From positions 1 to 38,780 of the forward strand of contig NZ_JAUOEK010000013.1 of the NCBI RefSeq assembly GCF_030540835.1: 38,780 bases of DNA, read 5' to 3'. Below, one piece after another: positions 8,195-17,059 of this stretch. A program made the translations under genes and the position numbers. The DNA comes from Flavivirga aquimarina (GTDB lineage Bacteria > Bacteroidota > Bacteroidia > Flavobacteriales > Flavobacteriaceae). How positions within the stretch are numbered: the stretch's first letter is position 1; each line of letters begins with the position of its first letter. The notes beneath the pieces are model-generated. The model ran no database searches and had not been told where the DNA came from. It saw only the letters and a list, made by a program, of their open reading frames with translations.

Positions 8195-8788
8195 ATGCTT
8201 AACGAAAAACTAAAAAACCACCGTATTATTTTAGCTTCCGGTTCTCCCAGAAGACAAGAGTTTTTCAAAAATTTAGGTTTAGATTTTGAGATTATTCTAA
8301 AGCCGGTAAAAGAAGAATATCCGCCACGTTTAACACATTTTGAAATTAGCAACTACCTTGCTCAATTAAAAGCTCTTTCCTTTAAAAAAGAACTTAAGGA
8401 TAATGATATTCTTATTACCAGTGACACTATTGTTTGGCACAATAATGAAGCTTTAGGAAAACCCAGAGACAAACAGGAAGCTTTTTCTATTTTAAAATCT
8501 TTGAGTAATACAACTCATGAAGTTATAACTTCTGTTTGCTTTACAACAAAATCTTTTGAAAAAACATTGCATGCCATTACCAAAGTAAGTTTCAAAAACT
8601 TAACCGATGCTGAAATTGAATACTATATAAATACTTGTAAACCCTTTGATAAAGCAGGTGCTTATGGTATTCAGGAATGGATAGGTCAAATTGGCGTCAC
8701 TAAACTAGAAGGTTCCTATTTTAATGTTATGGGCTTACCCACTCATCTTGTTTACAAAACGTTAAATGCTATTGCAGACGCATCTTAA
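8195..8788 (+). CDS. maf: Maf-family nucleoside triphosphate pyrophosphatase
   Basis: This 197-residue cytosolic enzyme belongs to the Maf/YhdE house-cleaning family, which hydrolyses dTTP/UTP or modified nucleotides to monophosphates. The signature LASGSPRRQEFF begins at about residue 13. The acidic catalytic loop is TSDTIVWHNNEALGKP (about 70-85), and the C-terminal half has the family YINTCKPFDKAGAYGIQ segment. Length is typical. The Asp-Thr substrate loop fits the dTTP/UTPase branch, but I cannot prove the specificity. A heptamer repeat array lies directly upstream, and the lipoprotein gene 31 bp downstream has its own promoter. Confidence 0.92.
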   Translation: MLNEKLKNHRIILASGSPRRQEFFKNLGLDFEIILKPVKEEYPPRLTHFEISNYLAQLKALSFKKELKDNDILITSDTIVWHNNEALGKPRDKQEAFSILKSLSNTTHEVITSVCFTTKSFEKTLHAITKVSFKNLTDAEIEYYINTCKPFDKAGAYGIQEWIGQIGVTKLEGSYFNVMGLPTHLVYKTLNAIADAS

Positions 8789-8801
8789 GTTTGTAACTTT
8801 A
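8772..8801 (+). promoter_or_regulatory. predicted promoter TTG-N19-TAACTTTA
   Basis: TTG at 8772-8774 and TAACTTTA at 8794-8801 are 19 bases apart, as in Bacteroidota promoters (TTG-N19-TAnnTTTG, here with a final A). It overlaps the end of maf and ends 18 bp before the ATG of the lipoprotein gene. Confidence 0.5.
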
Positions 8802-8819
8802 GCTTAAAATTTATTTAAA

Positions 8820-9773
8820 ATGAAAAAGATTCTTAAAACAAGGGGGCTTTTTTGGTGTACTATTGGTCTTCTAACATTCATGTCTTCATGCCAAAAAAAC
8901 ACTAAGGCTAAAGATATTGCAGAAAAAACAGAAAAATGGGAAACACATTTTACAATAGAAAAACCATTTAATAAAAACGAACTTTCTAAAAATTTTAAAG
9001 ACTATTGGTATGCTGGTGAAGCAGAAATATCGTCATACAAATTAGAACAAGCCCGTTATGGCGAAATAAGAAACGGTCATGCCGTTTTAATATATGTTAC
9101 AGAAGATTTCCTGCCAGATACTCAAGTAAAAGCAGACAAACAAAATGCAGACAATATTCCTGTTTTAAAATTAAATGCTACTAAAAACTTCAATACTGGT
9201 ATTTATCCGTATTCCATAATGCAAAGTACCTTTTACCCTGTTTCTAATAATAAGCATGCTATAAAAATATCCAGTTCTATGCAAGAATGGTGCGGACACG
9301 TATATTCTCAACTTAACAACAAAGAGCAATTCGAGATCATGTCGCATTCTTATTTTGAGGGCGAAGCCGATAAACGTTTTAACTTAGATAAAGCCATTTT
9401 AGAGAATGAATTATGGACACAATTACGTATAGACCCTAAATCGTTGCCAACTGGAGATTTAGAAATTATTCCTTCTTTTGAATATAACAGATTAAGACAT
9501 CTTCCTATAAAAGCGTATAAAGCCAAAGCTTCTTTAATGAATGGTAGCTATACCCTACATTATCCTAACTTAAATAGAACATTAGTTATTAATTTCACTC
9601 CTAATTTTCCTTTCGATATATTAGGCTGGGAAGAAACGTTTAAAAGCGGTTTTGGTCCTAAAGCTAAAGAATTAACTACTAAAGCAACAAAATTAAAAAC
9701 TATAAAATCGGCTTATTGGAGAAAGAATCATAATAAAGACGAAATTTTAAGAAAAGAACTTCAATTGAAATAG
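8820..9773 (+). CDS. conserved lipoprotein of unknown function
   Basis: A 317-residue protein with a lipoprotein signal: basic KKILKTR, a hydrophobic core at about 9-20, and lipobox MSSC with Cys24. The mature part has no membrane helices, many aromatic residues (EWCGHVYSQL, GWEETF) and a basic C-terminus. Proteins like it recur next to maf in flavobacteria and are sometimes mislabelled 'septum formation inhibitor Maf'; that comes from memory, not from a search. There is no nucleotide-binding Maf signature. It is probably anchored to the inner or outer membrane facing the periplasm. Function unknown. Confidence 0.75.
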   Translation: MKKILKTRGLFWCTIGLLTFMSSCQKNTKAKDIAEKTEKWETHFTIEKPFNKNELSKNFKDYWYAGEAEISSYKLEQARYGEIRNGHAVLIYVTEDFLPDTQVKADKQNADNIPVLKLNATKNFNTGIYPYSIMQSTFYPVSNNKHAIKISSSMQEWCGHVYSQLNNKEQFEIMSHSYFEGEADKRFNLDKAILENELWTQLRIDPKSLPTGDLEIIPSFEYNRLRHLPIKAYKAKASLMNGSYTLHYPNLNRTLVINFTPNFPFDILGWEETFKSGFGPKAKELTTKATKLKTIKSAYWRKNHNKDEILRKELQLK

Positions 9774-9811
9774 TTATTTTATCTTTGAAGCATATCTAAA
9801 ATTATAGTGAT

Positions 9812-10333
9812 ATGTCAGACTATTTCTCCTTACATCAAGACAAAATAATAAACTCTACTATAGTATTAGTTGTTTTTTTTGTTCTTCAACTTATCATAGG
9901 AATCATAGTCCGTGCTATTGGAAAATCAAAAAAAATCTTCACAAGTAGAGCAAAAATAGTGGCGCGCTATTTTTCGGTGAGTCTTTTCCTTATTACATTA
10001 CTTATCATCGCTTTTATATTTGGCGTTAACATCGACGATTTAGTTGTTGTTTTTTCATCTGTCTTTGCCGTTATAGGTCTTGCGTTATTTGCCAGTTGGT
10101 CTATATTAAGCAATGTTACTTCGGGCATTATACTATTTTTTTCCTTCCCATATAAAATTGGCGATAAAATTAAAATTCATGATAAAGAACTTGAAATAAC
10201 AGCTATTATAGAAGATATAAGATCCTTTCAAATTCATTTAAGAACAGATAATGGGAATCTGGTAACTTATCCTAATAATATGCTCTTGCAAAAAGCCGTA
10301 ACTCTTATAGAAAAAGATGCTTTCGATAAGTAA
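9812..10333 (+). CDS. small MscS-type mechanosensitive channel protein
   Basis: This 173-residue protein has three predicted membrane segments (about 13-33, 48-72, 78-110). They are followed by the MscS beta domain: YKIGDKIKIHDKELEITAII and LRTDNGNLVTYPNNMLLQKAV. The pore-lining helix runs into SNVTSGIILFFSFPYKIGD, the normal junction to the beta domain. It ends just after that domain and lacks the alpha/beta C-terminal domain of E. coli MscS, so it is a minimal family member. A TATCTTTG -7-like element lies at 9780-9787 without a clear -33 partner. Expected to release solutes on osmotic downshift. Confidence 0.82.
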   Translation: MSDYFSLHQDKIINSTIVLVVFFVLQLIIGIIVRAIGKSKKIFTSRAKIVARYFSVSLFLITLLIIAFIFGVNIDDLVVVFSSVFAVIGLALFASWSILSNVTSGIILFFSFPYKIGDKIKIHDKELEITAIIEDIRSFQIHLRTDNGNLVTYPNNMLLQKAVTLIEKDAFDK

Positions 10334-10399
10334 TAGTTAAATCACACTTACATAAGTTAAAGAAACATTAAAACCCATCTTTTAGGCATTTTACTTTGC

Positions 10400-10407
10400 T
10401 ATATTTG
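10400..10407 (+). promoter_or_regulatory. predicted -7 element TATATTTG
   Basis: A perfect TAnnTTTG match 23 bp before the PIG-L gene start. No TTG at the expected distance upstream, so confidence is limited. It would drive the four-gene unit 10430-15848. Confidence 0.4.
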
Positions 10408-10429
10408 GTTTTTAGTTAACTAAACAATC

Positions 10430-12952
10430 ATGCAAAAAAGGATACCCTGCGTATTAATATTACTCGTTTTATTTTCTTTTTCATACGCCCAAAAACCAAA
10501 AAAGCCTTCATCTTCAGAGATATACGAATCTATTCAAAAACTTAATTTTTTAGGTTCTGTTTTATATATCGCAGCACACCCAGATGATGAAAATACCCGC
10601 TTAATATCTTACATGTCCAACCATGTAAAAGCACGAACTGCATATTTATCGCTTACACGAGGTGATGGCGGACAAAACCTTATTGGCCCTGAAATTAGAG
10701 AGCTATTAGGTGTTATTCGAACTCAAGAATTATTGGCAGCAAGGCGTATTGATGGCGGAGAGCAGCTTTTTACCAGAGCTAACGACTTTGGTTATTCAAA
10801 ACACCCTGATGAAACTCTTAATATTTGGGATAAAGAAACGGTTTTAAGTGATGTGGTTTTAGCCATTAGAAAATTTAAGCCGGACATCATTATTAATCGA
10901 TTCGATCATAGAACACCCGGAACCACACACGGGCATCATACTAGTTCTGCTATGCTAAGTTTTGAGGCTTTCGATTTAGCCAATGCCGAATCTGCCTATC
11001 CAAATCAGCTAAAACAAACTAGTCTGTGGCAACCCAAACGCTTATTTTTTAATACCGGTTGGTGGTTTTATGGCAGTCGGGAAAAATTTGAGAAAGCAGA
11101 TAAAAGCAATATGGTTCATTTCGATATTGGTGTATACTACCCTTTAAAAGGGTTATCCAATAACGAAGTAGCATCTCTAGCCAGTAGTCAACATTTATGT
11201 CAAGGTTTTGGACGTTTAGCACAACGAGGTTCACAAAATGAATATATAGAATTTTTAAAAGGAGAACCACTAAAGAATAATGAAAACATTTTTGCTGGTA
11301 TAGATACTTCCTGGAATCGTGTTACGGGTGGCAAAGCTATTGGAGATATTTTATACACCGTTGAAAATAATTTCAACTTTAAAAACCCCTCAGAGCATAT
11401 ACCACAGCTCATTGAAGCCTATCAATTACTTCAAAACATTGAAGACGACCAATGGAAAGTTCAAAAAACAAAAGAACTAAAAGCTATCATAGAAATGTGT
11501 GCTGGTCTGTATTTAGAAGCTTCCGCTGAAACTAATTGGGCAACACAAAACGAATCTATGAACTTAAATATAGAAGTTCTTAATAGAAGTAGTACACCTA
11601 TCTCTTTAGTAAGTTTTAATCATACAGGAGGCATTAACATTTCAAAAAATATCTCTTTAAAAAACAATGTTAAATTTTCTTTTAAAGAAGTTATGGAAAT
11701 CGATAATACAGTGCTGCCAACGACACCTTATTGGCTTACTGAAAAAGGATCTTTAGGAATGTATAAAGCCGATGAAAAATATATTGGCCTACCAGAAACT
11801 CCCAGAATATTTAATGTTGATTTTAACTTACTTATTAATAATGTTCCTATAACATTTACCAAGCACATCATTCAACGATTTTCAAAACCAGATAAAGGAG
11901 AATTGTATCGGCCGTTCGAAATAATCCCTGAAGTTTCTGCTAAAATGGCCGAAAAGGTTATTATTTTTGAAAACAATGACCAACGAGATATTGCTGTAAC
12001 TGTAAAGGCTGGGCGAGATAATTTAGACGGTTATGTAGAATTACGCCATCCAAATGACTGGAGCGTATATCCTAAAAAACAAAAAGTAAATATTATACAT
12101 AAAGGTGAAGAGCAAACACTTATTTTCACTGTAATTCCGCCAAAAAGTCAAAGTGAAGGCTATGTTGCCCCTATGGTACATATTAATAATAAAAAGTACT
12201 CAAAAGAACTCATTGAAATAGATTACGAACACATTCCTTTTCAAACGGTTTTACTTCCTAGTGAAAGCAAAGTGGTTCGCTTAGATATTAAAAAGAAAGG
12301 CAAAAACATTGGATATATAGCTGGTGCTGGTGATGTAGTTCCTGAAAGCTTAAAGCAAATTGGGTATCATGTATTAACTATTAAACCAGAAGACATTAAC
12401 CCTGAAATGCTAAGTCGTTTCGATGCCATAGTTTTAGGTATAAGAGCTTATAATACCGTAGAAGCTTTGCAATTTAAACAAGAAATATTATTTGATTTTG
12501 TAGCCAAAGGAGGTAACATGATTGTACAATATAATACGAATCGTAGGCTCAAGACAAACAAACTTGCACCATACCATTTAAAATTATCAAGAGACCGTGT
12601 TACCGATGAAAATGCTGAAGTCCGGTTTTTAAATCCGCAACATGAATTGTTAAATTATCCAAATAAAATAACACAACAGGATTTTAAAGGTTGGACACAA
12701 GAACGCGGGTTATATTTTCCAAATGAGTGGTCTGAAGAATTCACGCCTATTCTATCTATAAATGATAAAAATGAATCCCCAAAAGATGGTAGTTTATTAG
12801 TTGCTAAACATGGTAAAGGGCATTATATATATACTGGTTTAAGCTTTTTTAGAGAATTTCCAGAAGGTGTTTCCGGAGCTTACCGATTATTTGCTAATAT
12901 GCTATCTATTGGGAAAGAAGATTTGAAACAAAAAAAGACATTAAATAATTAG
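10430..12952 (+). CDS. exported PIG-L family deacetylase with C-terminal ThuA/amidotransferase-like domain
   Basis: An 840-residue protein with a cleavable signal peptide (hydrophobic 7-18, SYAQ about 18-21). The PIG-L/LmbE zinc deacetylase domain covers about 38-280. Its first motif is AHPDDE (His50, Asp52, Asp53), and the His-rich third motif is GTTHGHH (His167, His169, His170). A beta-sandwich stretch follows (about 360-600). The C-terminal part (about 615-830) looks like a class-I amidotransferase/ThuA-like fold (NIGYIAGAGDVVPE, IVLGIRAYNT). PIG-L enzymes remove N-acetyl groups from GlcNAc-type substrates. The substrate here is unknown. Export and the neighbouring symporter suggest an extracellular or periplasmic amino-sugar compound. 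Confidence 0.9.
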   Translation: MQKRIPCVLILLVLFSFSYAQKPKKPSSSEIYESIQKLNFLGSVLYIAAHPDDENTRLISYMSNHVKARTAYLSLTRGDGGQNLIGPEIRELLGVIRTQELLAARRIDGGEQLFTRANDFGYSKHPDETLNIWDKETVLSDVVLAIRKFKPDIIINRFDHRTPGTTHGHHTSSAMLSFEAFDLANAESAYPNQLKQTSLWQPKRLFFNTGWWFYGSREKFEKADKSNMVHFDIGVYYPLKGLSNNEVASLASSQHLCQGFGRLAQRGSQNEYIEFLKGEPLKNNENIFAGIDTSWNRVTGGKAIGDILYTVENNFNFKNPSEHIPQLIEAYQLLQNIEDDQWKVQKTKELKAIIEMCAGLYLEASAETNWATQNESMNLNIEVLNRSSTPISLVSFNHTGGINISKNISLKNNVKFSFKEVMEIDNTVLPTTPYWLTEKGSLGMYKADEKYIGLPETPRIFNVDFNLLINNVPITFTKHIIQRFSKPDKGELYRPFEIIPEVSAKMAEKVIIFENNDQRDIAVTVKAGRDNLDGYVELRHPNDWSVYPKKQKVNIIHKGEEQTLIFTVIPPKSQSEGYVAPMVHINNKKYSKELIEIDYEHIPFQTVLLPSESKVVRLDIKKKGKNIGYIAGAGDVVPESLKQIGYHVLTIKPEDINPEMLSRFDAIVLGIRAYNTVEALQFKQEILFDFVAKGGNMIVQYNTNRRLKTNKLAPYHLKLSRDRVTDENAEVRFLNPQHELLNYPNKITQQDFKGWTQERGLYFPNEWSEEFTPILSINDKNESPKDGSLLVAKHGKGHYIYTGLSFFREFPEGVSGAYRLFANMLSIGKEDLKQKKTLNN

Positions 12953-12954
12953 TT

Positions 12955-13065
12955 ATGGTAGATGAAAAGCAACCTAAACAACCTTGGCTCAAACTTTATT
13001 CTATTGTATTAATTGCTAATGCCATATACTTCATTGTTTTTTACTTAATAACACAATTATTTTAA
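12955..13065 (+). CDS. 36-residue single-span membrane microprotein next to symporter
   Basis: A complete ORF starts at ATG two bases after the PIG-L stop and ends four bases before the symporter ATG. The product is MVDEKQPKQPWLKLYSIV followed by a hydrophobic helix (about 14-34) ending in TQLF. Its tight fit between two genes of the unit argues for translation. Size and layout (short polar, Pro/Trp-containing N-terminus plus one helix) recall the small accessory subunits of some sodium:solute symporters. No sequence motif proves this. Confidence 0.65.
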   Translation: MVDEKQPKQPWLKLYSIVLIANAIYFIVFYLITQLF

Positions 13066-13069
13066 AAAC

Positions 13070-14884
13070 ATGCAGACTTTAAATTGGATCGATTGGGTTG
13101 TTTTAATTACTACATTGCTGGTAATTGTTGGATACGGCACATGGAAAACCAAAGGTAGTAGTACTGTACAAGACTATGTACGTGGTGGGAATACAACAAA
13201 ATGGTGGACCATCGGGCTTTCTGTTATGGCAACGCAGGCCAGTGCCATTACGTTTTTGTCTACAACAGGACAGGCTTTTTCAGATGGTATGGGTTTTGTT
13301 CAGTTTTATTTCGGTTTACCCATAGCCATGGTGATTATATGCATCGTCTTTATTCCCCTCTATCATCGTTTAAAAGTTTATACGGCTTATGAGTTTTTGG
13401 AAAACAGATTCGATTTAAAAACCAGAAGTTTAGCTGCTATTTTATTTTTAATTCAGCGTGGTCTTGCTGCCGGAATAACAATTTTTGCACCTGCCATTAT
13501 ACTATCTGTTGTTTTAGGTTGGAATATAACTTATCTAAATATAGCCATAGGAATCTTAGTTATTATTTATACCGTCACTGGAGGTACTAAAGCTGTTACT
13601 GTAACGCAAAAACAACAAATGTTTGTAATTTTTGCAGGGATGCTTGCTGCCTTATTTATAATCTTAGGTTTAATTCCAGAAGATGTTTCTTTTACTGAAG
13701 CCGTAGATATAGCTGGAGCTACTGGTAGAATGGAGGTTCTTGATTTTTCATTCGACTTAGAAAACAGGTATACTGTTTGGTCTGGTTTAATTGGTGGTAC
13801 ATTTTTAATGTTATCGTATTTTGGAACAGATCAAAGTCAAGTACAACGCTATTTGTCTGGTAAGTCTATGAAAGAAATGCAAATGGGGCTCATCTTTAAT
13901 GGGTTATTAAAAGTTCCTATGCAATTCTTCATTTTACTTGTTGGGATCATGGTTTTTGTGTTTTATCAATTCAATCCAGCACCTCTAAACTTTATAGATG
14001 CTTCAACAAAAACAGTTTTAACTTCGGAATATTCTAAACAGTATCAAGATCTTCAACAAAAGCAAAATCAGCTTTTTAATAAGAAAAAAGAGCTTAGTTT
14101 ATTGTTTTCACAAAATAACGATACGTCTATAAAAACGACATTATTACATCTAGACAGTATTGAAAAAACATACCGATTAGAGTCTAAATATTTAATTAAA
14201 AGAGCTATTGATACAGTTTATGCGAACCAATATGATAATCTAAAAAATGAGCTACAAGTTATTGATAATAAAAAAAGTGACATTTATAATATCAAGAAAG
14301 AAGAATTAAAAGACTTGTATAAAGCCTCTGCAAAAGACACACAAACAAATGACAGAGATTACATGTTTATTTCCTTTATTCTTAAGTATCTTCCAAAAGG
14401 ATTAATTGGACTATTATTGGCTGTTATTTTATCTGCTGCGATGTCATCAACAGCCTCAGAAATAAATGCTTTAGCTACTATAACTTCTATTGATTTATAT
14501 GGCAGAAACCTTAAGGATGAAAAGGATGAAAAGCATATGGTTAAAGCCACTAAGATTTTCACTCTTGTTTGGGGTATTGTTGCTATAATAATTGCTTGTT
14601 TCGCTAATCTTGCAGAAAACTTAATCCAGTTAGTAAATATTATCGGATCTATTTTTTACGGCAATGTGCTCGGTATATTCCTATTAGCTTTTTTCTTTAA
14701 ATTTGTTAGAGCTAACGCAGTTTTCTTTGCTGCTTTAATTACTCAAACTATAGTTATAGCAGGTTGGTGGTTTGATTGGATGCCTTATTTATGGTTAAAT
14801 TTATTTGGGTGTGTTCTAGTTATATTAATCGCTTTCGTAATTCAATTTTTCGCAGTACAAAATGACAAAACAATCAAAACATAA
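13070..14884 (+). CDS. sodium:solute symporter (SSS family) with charged insert
   Basis: A 604-residue transporter with about 13 membrane helices. The SSS-family core is visible: GGNTTKWWTIGLSVMATQASAITFLS (helix 1, about 39-64), the long GTKAVTVTQKQQ segment and LSAAMSSTASEINALAT. Between helices there is a polar Lys/Gln/Glu-rich insert of about 115 residues (about 313-428) that looks like a coiled coil. Many family members lack it. The gene overlaps the next one by 23 bp and follows the microprotein by 4 bp. The cargo is probably a sugar or sugar-acid derivative made by the PIG-L protein; that is inference from context. Confidence 0.9.
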   Translation: MQTLNWIDWVVLITTLLVIVGYGTWKTKGSSTVQDYVRGGNTTKWWTIGLSVMATQASAITFLSTTGQAFSDGMGFVQFYFGLPIAMVIICIVFIPLYHRLKVYTAYEFLENRFDLKTRSLAAILFLIQRGLAAGITIFAPAIILSVVLGWNITYLNIAIGILVIIYTVTGGTKAVTVTQKQQMFVIFAGMLAALFIILGLIPEDVSFTEAVDIAGATGRMEVLDFSFDLENRYTVWSGLIGGTFLMLSYFGTDQSQVQRYLSGKSMKEMQMGLIFNGLLKVPMQFFILLVGIMVFVFYQFNPAPLNFIDASTKTVLTSEYSKQYQDLQQKQNQLFNKKKELSLLFSQNNDTSIKTTLLHLDSIEKTYRLESKYLIKRAIDTVYANQYDNLKNELQVIDNKKSDIYNIKKEELKDLYKASAKDTQTNDRDYMFISFILKYLPKGLIGLLLAVILSAAMSSTASEINALATITSIDLYGRNLKDEKDEKHMVKATKIFTLVWGIVAIIIACFANLAENLIQLVNIIGSIFYGNVLGIFLLAFFFKFVRANAVFFAALITQTIVIAGWWFDWMPYLWLNLFGCVLVILIAFVIQFFAVQNDKTIKT

Positions 14885-15848
14885 AATTATAAACTGGGGT
14901 ATTATTGGCTTAGGAAATATTGCCAATAAATTCGCAAAAGATTTAATAACTATTAAAGATGCGCAACTATACGCAGTAGCATCAAGGTCTCAGGAAAAAG
15001 CAGATGATTTTGCTTCAACATACAACGCTATTAAAGCTTATAATAATTATGAAGCTTTAGTAAAAGATTCGAATATTGATGCTGTTTACATTGCTACACC
15101 ACATGCTTTACATAAAGAAAATACATTATTGTGTTTAGAACATGGCATTGCTGTACTATGCGAAAAGCCTTTTGCTATGAATGCCGAAGAGGTTAGTATT
15201 ATGATTTCTAAAGCTAAAGAAAAAAAGGTACTTCTTATGGAAGCGCTTTGGACTTATTTTCTTCCTCATTATCAATATGTTTTACAAGAGTTAAATAATA
15301 AAACCTATGGCAATATTTTAAAAATTGAAGCAGATTTTGGGTTTTATCGTGAGTTTGATGATACTACCAGACTTTTTAAAAAATCTTTAGGAGGAGGCAG
15401 TTTATTAGATATCGGTATCTACCCTATTTTTGTAGCATTATCTACGTTAGGTATTCCAAAAGATATAGAAACAGATGCTACTTTTTTTGAAAATGGGGCA
15501 GATTCATCATGCAGCATGATTTTTAAATATGATCATGAAATTACGGCCAATTTAAAAAGTACCCTTTTAGAAAAAACACCTACCGAAGCTATTTTCTACT
15601 GTGAAAAAGGAACTATTAAAATTAATAGTGGCTTTTTCATGCCCACTACGGTTACCATAATTTCCAATGATAAAGAAAAAACCATCGATTTTAATTACAA
15701 AACGATTGGATACAATTACGAAGCACTACATTTTAATGATCTCTTACGAAAAGGAAAAACTGAAAGCGACATTATGACTTTCAATTTTAGTAAACAGCTT
15801 ATAAAGCTTCTTGACGATGTGAGAACACACATTAAATTAGAATATTGA
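14862..15848 (+). CDS. Gfo/Idh/MocA family oxidoreductase
   Basis: A 328-residue cytosolic NAD(P)-dependent sugar dehydrogenase-type protein. The Rossmann domain has GLGNIANKFAKDL (about 16-28) and ends with the family CEKPFAMN segment (Lys of EKP, about 100). The C-terminal domain has the GGGSLLDIGIYPI motif typical of the dimeric-dihydrodiol/glucose-fructose oxidoreductase branch. It overlaps the symporter by 23 bp, so the two are translated together. It probably oxidises the imported sugar. A strong terminator follows at 15925-15954. Confidence 0.9.
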   Translation: MTKQSKHKIINWGIIGLGNIANKFAKDLITIKDAQLYAVASRSQEKADDFASTYNAIKAYNNYEALVKDSNIDAVYIATPHALHKENTLLCLEHGIAVLCEKPFAMNAEEVSIMISKAKEKKVLLMEALWTYFLPHYQYVLQELNNKTYGNILKIEADFGFYREFDDTTRLFKKSLGGGSLLDIGIYPIFVALSTLGIPKDIETDATFFENGADSSCSMIFKYDHEITANLKSTLLEKTPTEAIFYCEKGTIKINSGFFMPTTVTIISNDKEKTIDFNYKTIGYNYEALHFNDLLRKGKTESDIMTFNFSKQLIKLLDDVRTHIKLEY

Positions 15849-15924
15849 AATTAAATAGTTTTTTTAAATAACAACATATAGAAACATTATATTTTTTTCA
15901 GAAAACATATAATAAAAACCCATA

Positions 15925-15954
15925 AAAAACGCAGCCTATACGGCTGCGTTTTTT
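15925..15954 (+). terminator. intrinsic terminator of the PIG-L/symporter unit
   Basis: GCAGCC (15931-15936) pairs with GGCTGC (15942-15947) around TATAC. Flanking A-runs and T-runs (AAAAAAC / GTTTTTTT) extend the stem and give a T-tract on the plus strand. It may also act on the minus strand for the DUF2911 gene, since it is nearly symmetrical. Confidence 0.85.
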
Positions 15955-15962
15955 TATATTGA

Positions 15963-16038
15963 GATTCACGTTTTCACGAGAATGACAATTTCAATGGAAA
16001 CCCCGAGACAGAGCCCAAGGGAATTCTTTTCGATTAAA
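15963..16038. repeat. dispersed intergenic repeat, copy 2
   Basis: Second copy of the block at 66-141, same orientation. Here the hairpins are partly degraded (CGAGACAGAGCCCAAGG in place of the perfect stem). The block runs into the stop codon of the DUF2911 gene. Confidence 0.7.
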
Positions 16039-16882
16039 TCGCTCCCCATTCTTTAAGAGAATCTTTATTCATTTTTATATAATTTTCATTCTCTTCTTTT
16101 TCAGCACCAGCTAAAGATTTTTTAGCCGCTTTAATAGCGCCTTTCTTATCTCCTGCCTTTGCATAAATTAAAGACTGTTGTCTTAACATCCAAAAAGGAG
16201 CCTTATTTTTAGTCATATCAATGGCTTTATCAATCCATATCTTTGCCTCATTAATATCTTTACCTTCTCGTAAATAATAAACAGCCGCAGAGTAATAATC
16301 ACCAGAACTTGGTCCACTCATTACTTTCTTTATATTAGCAATAACGGCTTCATCTGTAGGCACCTCAAATTTAACACCTACATAAACATCCTCCCACATC
16401 ATACCTAAGGTAGCATTGCTATTACTTAAATCGTCTAATGTTATGGTAAAAGTTTCTATTTTAACAGGCAGTTTAAAAACATCAGCAGTCGTTTTTGCAG
16501 CTACAAATTTTTCATCAAATTCTTTAGGTGTTCCAGATTTTTTCCCGTCATTATAAAAAACGACTTCCCAATTATCTTTATTTGGTACGGTAAAAATTGA
16601 ATACGAACCAGCTTTAAGCGTTTGTCCATCAATAGTGACTTCAGTACTAAAAGTGATTTTAGTTCTGGCGTTAGCACCTGTTCTCCAAGATTTACCGTAA
16701 GGCACTAAATCTCCAAAAATAGTACGCCCTTTCACCCCGGGACGAGAATACTCTATAGTTACATCTGTTAAACCTACTTTTTGTTCCATTTTAGAAAATG
16801 GACTTGGTGCTGGTGTTTTAATTTGCGCACTTACATTCAAAGAAAACGTAAGTATTAAACCAATTAATAATAGTTTTTTCAT
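16034..16882 (-). CDS. exported DUF2911-domain protein
   Basis: A 282-residue protein with a clear signal peptide (MKKLLLIGLILTFSLNVSAQ). The DUF2911 domain covers about 22-175 and includes the family features VEYSRPGVKGRTIFGDLVPYGKSWRTGANA-like text (here beginning VTIEYSRP) and GSYSIFTVP. The C-terminal quarter is helical and TPR-like (KIWIDKAIDMT, GDKKGAIKAAKKSL). It is periplasmic or surface-exposed. Function of the family is unknown; many Bacteroidota carry several copies. Stands alone on the minus strand, its stop lying inside a dispersed repeat. Confidence 0.85.
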   Translation of the reverse strand: MKKLLLIGLILTFSLNVSAQIKTPAPSPFSKMEQKVGLTDVTIEYSRPGVKGRTIFGDLVPYGKSWRTGANARTKITFSTEVTIDGQTLKAGSYSIFTVPNKDNWEVVFYNDGKKSGTPKEFDEKFVAAKTTADVFKLPVKIETFTITLDDLSNSNATLGMMWEDVYVGVKFEVPTDEAVIANIKKVMSGPSSGDYYSAAVYYLREGKDINEAKIWIDKAIDMTKNKAPFWMLRQQSLIYAKAGDKKGAIKAAKKSLAGAEKEENENYIKMNKDSLKEWGAI

Positions 16883-16975
16883 TTTGATTATGTTTAATTA
16901 TGAGTTTTAATAACACCCCTAAATTACACATACAAAATCCTTTTATTGTTAACAAAAACTTAAAATAAGAGATTG

Positions 16976-16983
16976 TATATTTG
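16976..16983 (+). promoter_or_regulatory. predicted -7 element TATATTTG
   Basis: A perfect TAnnTTTG match about 77 bp before the aquaporin ATG. There is no TTG at the normal distance. The leader contains a weak hairpin (GGTTTCT pairing with AGAA...ACC) just before the gene. Confidence 0.4.
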
Positions 16984-17059
16984 CGGCATATTATATAATT
17001 ATAGGCTTAAAGGTTTCTAAATAGAAAAGGTAGAACCCGTAACGCGAAAAGTAAATCTA

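Noticed and set aside
8056-8352. Minus-strand open frame over the repeats and the start of maf
   Set aside because: Antisense to maf; the FSVQCSVFSVQ text is just the heptamer array translated.
16990-17058. Leader of the aquaporin gene as a riboswitch
   Set aside because: Only one weak hairpin; no known riboswitch core could be recognised.
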